DNA from: Ascaris suum
Taxonomy: Eukaryota > Nematoda > Chromadorea > Rhabditida > Ascarididae
DNA: 64,000 bases
Assembly (NCBI GenBank): GCA_013433145.1
Contig: CM024172.1
Span: 62,001 to 126,000, forward strand
Direction: 5' to 3'
Shown here one piece after another: positions 39,001-51,000 of this stretch. The notes below the pieces were generated by a model. It was not told the origin of the DNA. It worked only from the letters and a program-made list of their open reading frames with translations, and searched no databases. The stretch's first letter is position 1. Each line of letters starts with the position of its first letter. The position numbers and the translations under genes were made by a program.

Positions 39001-42000
39001 CAGTAGTCTGAAGGGTGCGGCTTATGCAACAGTAGCCAGATACGCAGTCGCGGCCTCCAATTACAGATAGGTTGCGGACGTCTCAGAAAAGCGTTATGGA
39101 AATGAGAGCCTTATGAAACAGTGCCTTAACTGAAGAGGTCCCCTCAGGCAGATCCTAGAAATCCAAGGTTAGTTCTAGACGAGGCCGAACGAATTCTGAG
39201 AGTTTTAATGATGCTGATCGTTGAGCCGCTCGATTATGCCCATGCAGCAGCTCGATCGTGATAATGGAACAATGTGCATTGAGAAATGCTCGTGTGGGTG
39301 TCGCTTTGGTACTATGAGTGGGGTATATAATGGCCGCTATTGCCCACTTTGACTCGCTGTTCGTTCATTCGTTTATTCTTTATGCGTTGTTATTCGTCGT
39401 TGGCTCATTGTTATTGGTGCGTGCGCTGTTTGTGGCTCAAGTGGAGCCGTGCGTCGACTAATAAAAGTGTGCTTTTATCAACGTGCTCAACAGAAACCGA
39501 TGGCCCGAAAAGGAGTTCGGGTCGTTACACAGCTAAATGTGACGGAAGAAGATCAGAACCATCCTATAATCGAGCTGATGATATCGCCGACGTGGATCTT
39601 ACTGAAGTTTATGAATAGAAAAGTGAAGACCCGTCCTGGAATGTCGATAAGTTCGTGAGTATGTCGACAAGCTAATTCTCGAAGAATAATAATGCGTGTG
39701 ACCACTAGCATGACGACACAGAGGAATGATAGTCATCACAAGGACAGAAAACGATGAAGTGCGGCTCATAAAACGTCAGCATTTTCTTCGACGGTAAACA
39801 GTTGCCGAGGGAAGAAGGAAGAACGCAGTTGCGCCGTTTGCGGAGGCCCCCACTGGAACAGTGACTGCCACGAGTACGCAGCCGTAAAAGAGCGCTGCGG
39901 GCAGATAACAGGAAGAAGGCTTTGCTTCAGATGTCTCGCAGAGGGACATGGCGCAAAGGACTGCGCAAAGAGAAACGCTCTACCCATAACTCGACGCTCT
40001 ACCCAAAGAGGAAGAGTAAAAGCGGTTCCGCGAAGGGAAGTAAACCAAAGGAACCAAAGGACGATAGAGGAAACAAGCAGTCACTTTCAACATGGAAGTA
40101 AAGCGATAATCCGACGAATCGGCGTTGACAGTGGCGGTCACCCAAAAGGGAAAGGAAAAGAAGACCGTTTCGCTTCTTTGCAAGGAAGTGAATGCCTATA
40201 ATCCAGATAAGCCAGAAGTGCAGAACAGCTTTGTAATCAGTTGAAGCTGATCTGGAAAGAGAAGTCATATATCCATAACGGGATCCGGCGCTCGGCAACC
40301 GAAGTGTTAGGATACAAAGCACCTAAGCATTCTGATAGAACTGAGGAACGAAAATGAAAAGCAGATCAGAGCCGTACAATGCCCTTTTTGACAAAACAGC
40401 CTCTGAGAGTAAATCCTGAATTCAGTGAAATATCATCTCAGATACAAAAGAAAAGTATCGGCTCTATCCTTCGGAAAAATGTGAGCAACCGCAGCTAATA
40501 ACTGGCGCAGACTACTTCTTCGACGTGATCGAAAGCTCACAGAAATTACCATCCGGGTCCCACCTGGACAAATCGAAGGTGGAGACATGCCAGCATGAAG
40601 TGGCTATGCAAAATTGAATACACCGAGAGCCTTTTCATCTGCGGATATAGCGTTAATGGTAACATCCACCGCAGTTACTAGTGAAGCAGATGTTAACCAA
40701 TTCCGGAAATTGGAAACACTTGGGATTGAGGACCCAATAGACTCAAAAGAGGATGTGGCAGCACTACGACAGTTCAAAGCAACAATAACTGAATGAGAAA
40801 ACGGTCGATACCTATTGACCTAACCATGGAAATCAATCACGCCTAAAGTTCCAATAACTTTAGGCTATACATTGGCAGACTAAGATCCATGTTGAAATGA
40901 TTGAAAGGAGATGAAGAGCTGTTCAAAAGATATGATGATACCTTTCGACAACAGATAGAGCTAGGGACAATTGAAAAGGCGCCTAGAGTCTCAGATGGAC
41001 CTCTTACCTCGTATACACCAAATCAAGCAGTCCTATGCCCCCACCTCTCCATCCCCAAAGTCGACCACTAAATTGCGGGGAGATACGAGTGCCAAAGATG
41101 AGAGAAGTAACATTAAAAAGTTAGGTGCTTAGAGGCCCGGCGATGTTAAATGATTTGCGAGGCATCTTGTTACGGTTTCGAACTTCTAAATGCATCGTTC
41201 TGGCCGACGTAAAAAAAAGCGCTCCTCCAACGAGAGCTGAATGTAAGTGGTCGCGTTACGACCTAATTTTTGTGGGTAAAAGAGAAGGGTCGATTGAGGG
41301 AAATAACATCGGAGGGTATCAGTTTTACAGAGTGCCATTCGGAATGATTTCTAATCCCTTCCCACTTGCTACAACTTGGATGGAACACTTGACCGAAACT
41401 GGATTTACTACAGCTCGGGAAATCTTTTAAAATTTGTACGTAGACAATATCGTGTTGCAAGCAGAAGACTCAGAGACGATTATGTCGTGAAGGAAAAGCA
41501 ATTTTTGCAGATGTCGGAATGAACATGAGATCCTTCGTATCAAATAAAGAAGAAGTGAGTGATGCTAGCCCTCCGGAAGATCCAGAAGAAGTAAATGAGA
41601 CCAAGGCCTTAGAAATAGCATGGTCGTTGAAGACCAAAAAGGTCCACTGTCATGATGCGTCTTGTACCTTTTGATTTCAGCTCCAACTGTCGTTTGCATT
41701 TTCGATCTCGCATGACAATTGCCTTCTATTCTGTTAGTGAAGCTTTTGATTCCCTTCCGCGTTGACCGTTGCTGTTTATGTACAGACACCTCATTTTTTG
41801 TGCCTAGTCACTGTTCCCAAATCTTGTTCCTTTATACACTTATAGACCCCGATACATCGGTGACAGTGCAATTTTTATCAATTGCGCGTCACATAAGAAA
41901 TTGATCTCATAGAAAAGTTCTTGTTTTCGTCTCAGGTTATTAATGATTCTGGTAGAGTTTTTAATGCTCTTTAAAATGTGTTGAAAATCGCCTTTCAAAT

Positions 42001-45000
42001 TTTGTTTTATTACGGTATATTTTCATATTTACTGCGATATTTTTATTGCCGAGTGACCACTATCGCGCCGCTCGCCGAAGACGCGCGCTGCCCCTCTCCA
42101 TCTCTCTCGTGCGCCTGCGCTTGTGGCTAAGTGCGTCAACCCCCTGCGGCTCCACGAATCATTCGTCAAGTATTGGTGATACACATCCAATTCGGCTAGT
42201 TCGCGCGTGATTCTGTTATGGAGGCCGAGGCCTGATACAAGATATGGACAACCGGATTTTCAAGTTTCCCTTCCTGTCGCTGTTAGTGGAAAACTACCAT
42301 CTCATTAGCCTTATGTCGGTCGTGCGCAGAGCAATGGAAATAATTTAAAAACCTGTCATCTTCAGCACATGATTGCCGAAAACCGGATAAATCATCACGT
42401 TATGATGTCCCATTAAGGTGCACAACAATGCCCCACTCAATTACACCTGCGCGCGATCGCATGGCAGCATAAGACGAGAGGATTAAAAGACGTTGTTTAT
42501 ACTGACTATGCTAAAGCTTTCGATGTATGCCACCGAAAGGGTTTCGCAAAATGATTTAGAAGGTACATCCCGATCACTATTCAAGTGCTTTAAATCTATT
42601 CTTTTCAGCAGACCATTTCAGAATAAAGGTGGGAGACTCCCTTCGTAAAAATGCGAACGTAATTTGCAGAATGCATTTAAGAGGCGTTCATATCTGTTGC
42701 ATTCAATTTACATAAATGCGATATCTGATAAACTATCGAGTAAGTGCAGACTATTTGCGGACGATCTTAAAATTCATCCTCCTCTCCATGATCCCGTCAG
42801 TTTGCACATATGAAAAAAGGAGCTTCACGCACTCACTGAATGGTTAAACCTCTCGCACTTATATATTTCTTATAATGAATGGGGAGTTTTGCATGTCAGC
42901 TCCGATAATGAACACCACCTGATACTATGCCTACATTACGTAGCTCGCTTCTCCACGATGTTTCCAAGAGCTGGACTTTATTACTGGGCGCACTCTATGC
43001 TGAAGTCTCCATTACTCAACTTTGAAAAAAAGCTGAGGCTACTATCTGTGTACCGTGAGCACTGCAACATTGTTTGCGACGTCTTTTTGGAACGTTTATC
43101 CGAATATCTTTTTGTACAATTTCGTCATATTTCTGCATGTTGTTTTCAACCTGGGTCCTCATTTCTTCGTCTTCGTATTAATAAAGTTTAAAAAGTTCAA
43201 AAATTTCCACTCGTATCGCTTCTTAAATAATGTTTCCTAAACCGTACATCCCAAATCATGAAGATCGCTTTAATATGCTTTGTCCGCAGCTCTTCGGATG
43301 GTCAAATTCATGTGGTCCAAAAAATTAAAAGAGGAAAAAGTGCCTTATCGGTCTCAAAGTTGTACCTCACTTCAAAACGACACATCATCACCAGTCGACT
43401 TACAAATTGATGGAGGTCCATTGTAGAGCGGCTTCACGTTCATGGGAACACGTGTGTCGACTAGCATTAAGACAGGCGTATTGAACTCTGGAATAAGACG
43501 ACCCACACATGATATTAACTTTTCGATCACATATAACGCTTTTTTAATTGACTGCCTGCAAATATACTTACACCTTTAATAATCTCAAAGGTACATTAAT
43601 TCATTCTTTCACGGAAGCTCATTTCCATTATGAAAGCTGATACTATGCCACTCCTGGTTTTCTCGTAAATTAGAATACCACAGTGGCTAGTGTCCGCCGT
43701 CAGCTTAATAAGAATAACAGCATGTCAGCAATCCCTTTGTGTCAAGCATAAAGATTACATGCTCCGAAGAGAAGAAAAATTGATACAACCATTGCGCCGT
43801 GTATCAAGTTAAAGCTCCAATCTTGATTTTAATTAAACGGCCTCTCTTAGCGTGCGACATAGCTCCTTGTTCTTCAATGATCTGTATCAGTCGCTAGAAG
43901 AGATGCTAAAGATGTTCGTTAAAGAGTGCTCAAGAGTAAGTCAAATAACACCTGAAGAAATAACGCCTAAACCTGGACTGATATTTGTTAACATTACTTG
44001 TCGACGCCATTCGGTTTCTGAAGTCTCTCGATCTCTGGACGAACGAACTCAGTGAGGATATTTTGTGCGAATTGCAACTCCTCATCGCTGGGCACATGCC
44101 AACGCATAGAAATCATGTCCTTGCGCACAGCTGCACCCCACTTCTATAAAAGGACCCATTACTGCATTTTTACAATGAAACATACCGATTGTTCTTGTCG
44201 GTTCTCGCCGTTCGAAACGCAACGATTTTCTCTTGCAAAAAAAAAAAAAACATCGCGCTCCCTGAAAGTCAACAGCCGCTTACTTAAAACTTTGAATGCT
44301 CATCAGCTCAACGTTGGCCGTAAAAATATGGCTGCTCTCACTTGACCAGCTGCAGGATTAGTCGTCGGCTCTCCAAAATTTGGGAAAACCATCCAGATTA
44401 TGATCGAGCTTTACGACTGTTGCACCATAAAGAAATTGCTGCGAACCAGCGAAATTTTATTTCTAGTATTCAAAGTTTCCTTTTCCCACCACACTGGTGA
44501 AATTTTACCGGAAAAAAAGGGGCATTATGAATGATGAAAACCGCCGTCTTTGAAGGCAGCATTACTATCATTTCGAAGCACAGGTTTCCAAACGACCCTT
44601 ACCAAGCAAACGATACAGCTTGGTCTCAGTGCTTAAAACGGTTGTAAGACCTTTCCATGCATAATCGTCTTGTCGTTATGCATGGAAAGAAATTGGAAAT
44701 CTGTATCTTTCAGCAATAAGCAAGCATCTTGTGCGGTACGGTCGGCGGATATCACAGGATATGCCGGTCAAGCATTTCGACTGTTCGTTGCTGAAACGCT
44801 TATTTTGAGCATGCCTCACTTTTTCGCGCATATGGAATTCACTGAATCGATTTCTTCAGGAGTCTTCAAGAAAGTTATTTAATAGCCCGACAACAACGCT
44901 AGATAAAATCTCTTCGGATTCCCAGTTCACCGTTCCATCGATTTTGCTTCATTTAATTCATTTTTGAAGCGTTCTGAATAAAATATATTAATCTGGTCCT

Positions 45001-48000
45001 TCGCTGAGTATTGCGAAGAGGCATGAGGAAAGAATTCCAAAAGAATGCACAGTATATATTGAACATAAAACAAAAACTAGCTGGCCTCCAGTTTTCACTT
45101 AACGTTAATGTTTTATACTTATTTACTTTTACGCAATCAAAACATCACATTAGAAGTCTTGCCCAACATCAACCTCTTCTGAGATCGAGTGCATAAAAAC
45201 GATTTTGGAGCAGAGATCAGCAGAGTGATCCAATCAGACACCTCACATGGCGGTCCATCGTGTTACAATCAAACCTCGCACTCCGCGCAGAAAATTCAAA
45301 TTCGTCTGTATTAACAATATAGTCGGTGTCGCGGTCAAAGGGAACGAAAAATAAAGAGTACAATACCGCCAATTTGACGTGACCCCTATTCAGAGAGCGC
45401 TGCTAAAGGGATAATTCACTCATATCCACTTTCTCCAAGCTTTCAGGCGTTTTCCTGGTACCACGCCGACGCTTTTGTATGCGTATAAATCTGCCTATTC
45501 TGTTAAGCCAGGCCCCTGAGCATGAAAGTCAAGGCAGAAATTTGCTGCGCATAACCCACATCTAATTCCAGTCTTCTGAACCCGATTTTGCTCCGTGAAA
45601 TACATGTTGCATAAAATACTGTTGATCCACTATCACAGCTGTATCGTTCGCTTGAAGAGAGCTTTGCCGTGCCGCGGCAGTTCGCATAGCAGTCATGTTA
45701 TGATTCCTTTGAAAGTGACTATTAATATTACAAAAGTAATGTCAATGCTTAGCGGTAAATTATAAGCGGATTTCTGAGACTCATGTAGTGGCAAGCTGCC
45801 AGACAGAATGCGCTTTTTTCGTTCTTTAAGTACTTATGCAAAGGCTGACTTAAGAGAAGTGATGGCAAGTGGAATGAAATTTTAGGTAGACCATGCCAGT
45901 TGAAATTCGCTGACGACCGTTTTCGGTCGTAGTCAAGATTCGCTTTGTCGAATGCATTTCATCAATGATCTATAGAAAGTTTTCAGATACAACCGGTTTT
46001 GAACCAGCTTCGATCCCAATCGAACGCTTCCAGCCCGTTACCGATGTCGTCTTTCATTGCAAAATTCTTCAGCGAAGCGTTCGAAGTCTACAGAATTGCA
46101 TGTGTTCCAACTATAGTTGACGAAAAACGCACAATGCCGTTGCAATTCCAGGCCATGGCTGTTACTTGATTTACTTCGAGGACCAGCAATTTTTTTCAAG
46201 TCCGAATAGATGTTGTACAAGATTTTGGAAGAGCTGTGTCCTGAGAAGGAGCGGAGAAACGAAGGATAGATGAACTACATATAACGCCTCGCTTCAACGC
46301 AGTTCAAGCCGTACAATTGAGTTAGTGTAACAATAGTTTTCATATTGTTTAGAACATTCAGTGTAATGATGGAAACATTTTCAGAGTGAAAGAATTGAAT
46401 GCAGCAAAAATCATTGATTAATATGTTTTGCAGCTGAAGTGAATACTTTCCTTTCTTACGTTAAAAATGTTCTCTCCTTTGTATTTCTCACAATGTTTCC
46501 TTAATTTATTCTGTAAACTTCATTCACACCATGTTGAAGCGTAATCCAGTATAAATAAAGAAAAGAGAACAAATGAACGTGAGGTAGACAATACAGATAC
46601 GAAAAACATCTTCGCTGCAAGAATGCCTTTCGATGGTGAAGCTTTCTCACGAATATCTGAGCTTCCCCCAAGTTGCTAGAAAGTGGACTGAGCATTTCTC
46701 TGGTGTTGGACTCCACAGTTACTGAAACTGCTGTCACTAATTTTAAAGAGAGTGGTACTGCTGAGGACGCATCTCATAGCAGACGGCCGCGGCTTAGCGA
46801 GTCAGAAGAAAGAAAGTCTCAAATTTTAGGCTGAAGAAGTAAGTTGAGGTCCACGGCGCTCAAATGTAATTGCGTTGACCATTGTTTATTGTGACGTTTG
46901 ATTATCATGACCGTATTTTAAAAATTCTTTCTAAATATTCCAGGTAGATTCAAAACCCGCAGAGTTTCGCTCCCATAAATGGGAGGTTAGCATGTATTCA
47001 ACTCCACGAAACGATCGGCTTCGGCCACAAACTAATCTTAGTCTTGATTCAGCTCCTCACAGCTGCTGCGCAAATGCTGCAACTCGACAACATTTTCGAG
47101 TTCGCGTCGAGTGACACCCAGCAGGCGTAGTTGAGGTCTACCATTTTTATTCTTGTTCTTCTTGGATAAGCCCCGCAAAAGAAAAATATTGCGTGAAAGT
47201 CGACTCAAAACCAGCAGCAGTCATCCGTTCTTATCAGGATGTTTCGACTGTTGTGAAAATTGCAAAACGAAGAATTTAATCTCAAGTCCATGGCCGGATC
47301 GGGTGTACTCAATCGCTTGTTTGAAAACGCGATTTGTAAATGCTGTGATGCGTATAGATTCGAGGATGACAACAAGATTGCTGCAGTTATCCAGGAACAT
47401 AACAGCGACCTCGACGTTGATGATGATCGCCACGTTTTCTTCTAGCTCCAATGGCTGAGATGCGATGAGATGGGCTAGCCCATCCGCTTGCTTGAAATCT
47501 TGTGCTGATGTGCTCGAGAGTGAAATCATAAAAAAGCATTTCAAAGCACATCATTGAGCTGAAGATATAGACGAGTGCGACTTTCTTGTTTTCGGGAATA
47601 GGTGACAGTAGCTTGTAAACCATCTTCAGCCTGAGAGCAAAACTACATGCAGTAAACAGCAAGCCTTCCGGAGAAAAGGCGTTGCGCTCGGCTTCAATGT
47701 CAGGTGTACTTCTGATGTGGTGCAGCATCATAGTTCTATGCTAGCAAGCTGACTGCTTTTGTAGATGCGCAATAAGTGGAAAGCCAGGATCGTCTCGTCT
47801 TGGGCTATCCAGGCGAGACCAAAGAGCGACTAACTGTCTGCAGCATAACAGTTTTATGTTCTTTCGTATATATGGACGTCGAAGTCGCAGCCGAAACATC
47901 GGTGGACTTTGCAATCCTTTTTGTTAGCCGATTTCGGCGCGATGAACGATGGCATTGGCTTCTGGTGACCGGTTTTGGTCCATTCTTCTACGAACAGTAA

Positions 48001-51000
48001 TGTGAAATCACGTACCATGTTCAGGCACACCTAAACTGTCACGCTACTGGTTCGGCGTGATGCCCATGGCAGTGGAGGCAATGAACATGCACTCCTGCGA
48101 TTCATGTCGACAGAAATCTATCCTAATAGAAATCTTTTCCCTGTCCAGTTGTTTTGCAGTCGTAGCAGGTCCTGTTGAGGAAATCGTAGCTTTGGTCCGA
48201 TGCTATCCTCGAAAGCAGAAGCAAGATGAACAGACGCCTTTTCCGGTTCTTCTCGGCAGCAAAGACATTGCTTTTTGGCTAGAGCAGTGGTGGTGGATTC
48301 GTTGAAAGTTTAGTGTCTCATCTGATGTTCAGGAAGTGTTAGTTCACAATTCCATGCTCCCTGAATTTCGTGAGTTGTTCCCCATTTTGCACAGAGTACG
48401 GGCGCGATGCCTTTGTCTCCGGAGTATGACGACAAAGATCCACACTGCGCACTTCATCTGTTCGGAAGTGATCGCGGAGAATCCGTCAATTTCGTGATGT
48501 CAATTAACCATCTCAGTCTAGTCGCTAGTCGATCAGCCGATTTCTTGGATAGATATAGCGACAAGCGAACACCGAAGCGTTTTACGCCAATAGCGTTTCA
48601 AGGGGCTTGACAGCGTGATTGGCGAAGTAGGGGGAATTGATGGCTTTCGTTTGAGACGACAAGGCGGCCTTAGGCTCGTCGAGTTTGGAAACGCCTTTGG
48701 AAATATACGTTGAACAATTTTCGAACGTGCAGCCGCTACCTGGATCGCGAGTAAAATGAGGCAGTCGTATCAAAGACGTGTTTGTGATGAAATAAGCAGC
48801 CATTTCGGAACAGTAGGGGATGCACAGCCACAAACGTCCGCTTCACTTGCTGTAGTAGCATAAAAGGTGTTTCGGGCAATGTATAGAGAAGTAATAAGAT
48901 AATCGCAAATGTCATTAAAAGTTATCGACCACCTAAAGGTTCTGCCCACGACTTCCACTTCTTTCAGGAACATATAAATCGTTCAGCGGATCGGTCGAAT
49001 TTATGGGAACTTAACGTCTTTCGTGATAAATGCCATGCTACTCACATCAACTACTTTATTTATATCTACATTTATATTCTTATTTATAATAGGCCGACAT
49101 GTATAACGGTGCGCCGAATATGCGCGTGATCTCACCTCATTACGACTCGATTTATTGAATCTTGGTAGTAATAGTGCGATTACAGTTATGCTTATACTCG
49201 GGAGGGTGAAGGCCCGCAAGGAGATAAAACCCGGCAAAATGCAGAAGCAAAACACATGACGATTCTGTGCACGAAGGAGCACAATATGGGATCATTGTGA
49301 GGCTTACGAAGCGCGTGAACGCTTTAGCCAGTAACAGAGCGGAAAATAAGGGATGAAGAGTTGGCGTTAATGAGCGCATATAAAGACCCGACCAGGTGTA
49401 AGATGAACCATGTTCAAAAAACTATGCGTAGAAAGCGAATTTCTATGACTGCAATGACTTGAAGCGGGTGACGCGTTCGCATTAACGTTCGTATTTCTCT
49501 ATTGGTTTTTCCCTTGTTGTTGGTGATGGCCACACCAAAATAAAATATCTACGGTCTATGCAGGTTGGCACAATCGCGTGAATTTGTTCTGTTTAGTTGT
49601 GCTATGTGCAGCCATGTTTTTGCTTTGTTATAATGGGACAACCTAAATGGCATATTGAGAAATTTGCTATGTTTATTCGAGAACATGGGTTCCATACATT
49701 TCTCAAAATCGATCAACGTTAGTCCACTGAGTTCGCCCCACTTGCGCTGTTGTGCGATCTCAGCTGCATGCTCACATTCTTGTGGACTGTGAATATCTTT
49801 AAGATAAAACGTTTTTGATCCACCTCGTAGGTCCACGATCAATCTTAAGATCGCTGACTCACTCAATTGTCGTCTCATGAGCAGAAACTCTCTTATTTTT
49901 GAAATGACGAGGCTGCTAATTAGCGTTTCTGTCCTCTCTTTTTTGACGAGATATCTAGTTGCTTGAATGTGGTTGAGAGCGGCGGAACATGACATTGAAA
50001 GGGCATGAAAGTTTAGTTGAAACTCTTGAAATTTGTCGGCTGCTTGCCAGGGTCACCTACTTTCGTTCTCAGAGTCCCAGCCGCACGTCCTTAACGTGGT
50101 TCAGTACCTGGCTGACGTTTCGTTCTATCCATACCTTTACACCGAATTGATTTACCAGAACTTTCCTGGAAGTTTTCATGCTGCAACCTACACCTCATCT
50201 TCATTTCTGTTTCCAAGGCTTCGTTTTTACCTAGATAGGGTCCGCATCTTCAAATCGATCGTGGATCTGCAAATAAACTATTCGGCCGCGAACTCGACCT
50301 TTTAATTCGTTTTACTTTACTTGCATCTACACTCACAGGGCCAAATCGGTTATGAGCTTGCTGTTGTTATCGCAACCAAGTTGCATGAAATCTGACTCCA
50401 CTGGCCAACGAAGATTCTACGCTGTCCTTTGACAAATATCTTTTTGGAGAATTCTGTACGGAATTCAAAATCTTAATAGTCTTTCATCCCACGAAAAAAT
50501 ATCATTTTATTTTGGCTTTTGGTTGCAACTGAAATTCGTTATTTGCCTAGTGGTATAGGTCGGGAACAGATCGACTTTTTAAAGCGTATCCAGATAGCGC
50601 AAAGTGCAATTTCACCTTATGCCATCGTCCTGTAACCGATCAAATGTTTGAAACCCAATCGGCTTCAACGGATATGCTTGAAATGCATCCTGTTAGCGAA
50701 TTTTCATTAACAGACCAAAAGAAATTCGATCGATAAATAACGAATGAAGGAAAATCTCCTTGCGCTCTTTCCCGACTTTCCTAGCTTGCATGAATTCCGG
50801 ACTGTTTTTAACTAAAATCATGCTTTTCAATACGCCATGCTACTCGCACTAGAAGATATACGTTCTCAATCTTTTAAAGATCGAAGCAAAAATTTTTCGA
50901 TGAATGCAAGAGAATGCAGGAAAAACCACAGATGTGTAGGCTTTTTCATGTGCTGCAATTGATAACGCTAAATACAACGCCCGTAAGATCAACGGAACAT

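Larger units (their letters stand above)
37722..41645 (+). mobile_element. Decayed BEL/Pao LTR retrotransposon (gag to reverse transcriptase)
   Basis: It lies in the psme-4 intron, opposite in strand. In order: putative LTR; gag start ATG at 38,414; gag core KLELATFSGDARKRPELW and LNYLLSSLKGAAYA (about 38,880-39,070); a second gag segment DPRNPRLVLDEAERILRVL (about 39,150); two zinc knuckles, CAVCGGPHWNSDC and CFRCLAEGHGAKDC (39,830-39,970); the pol entry KLETLGIEDPIDSKED (about 40,705); and reverse transcriptase GYQFYRVPFGMISNPF with YVDN (about 41,437). Frameshifts and stops break every part. It stops near 41,645 without integrase or 3' LTR. The domain order and motifs are those of BEL/Pao elements. 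Confidence 0.9.
33408..46041 (-). other. Largest psme-4 intron interval, 12.6 kb, transposon-rich
   Basis: It contains the BEL/Pao and CR1-like remains listed separately. Between 33.4 and 37.7 kb there is a 170-codon plus-strand frame (33,824-34,336) and no recognised exon. Between 43.2 and 46.0 kb there is a hairpin at 44,651-44,689. Roughly 90 vertebrate residues of PA200 should be encoded somewhere here but were not found. Confidence 0.5.

Noticed and set aside
46640..46723. Segment after GCAGTTTCAG reading TREMLSPLSSNLGEAQIF
   Set aside because: Good splice signals, but the incoming phase does not fit the exon at 52,078 and there is no clear match at that point of the protein.
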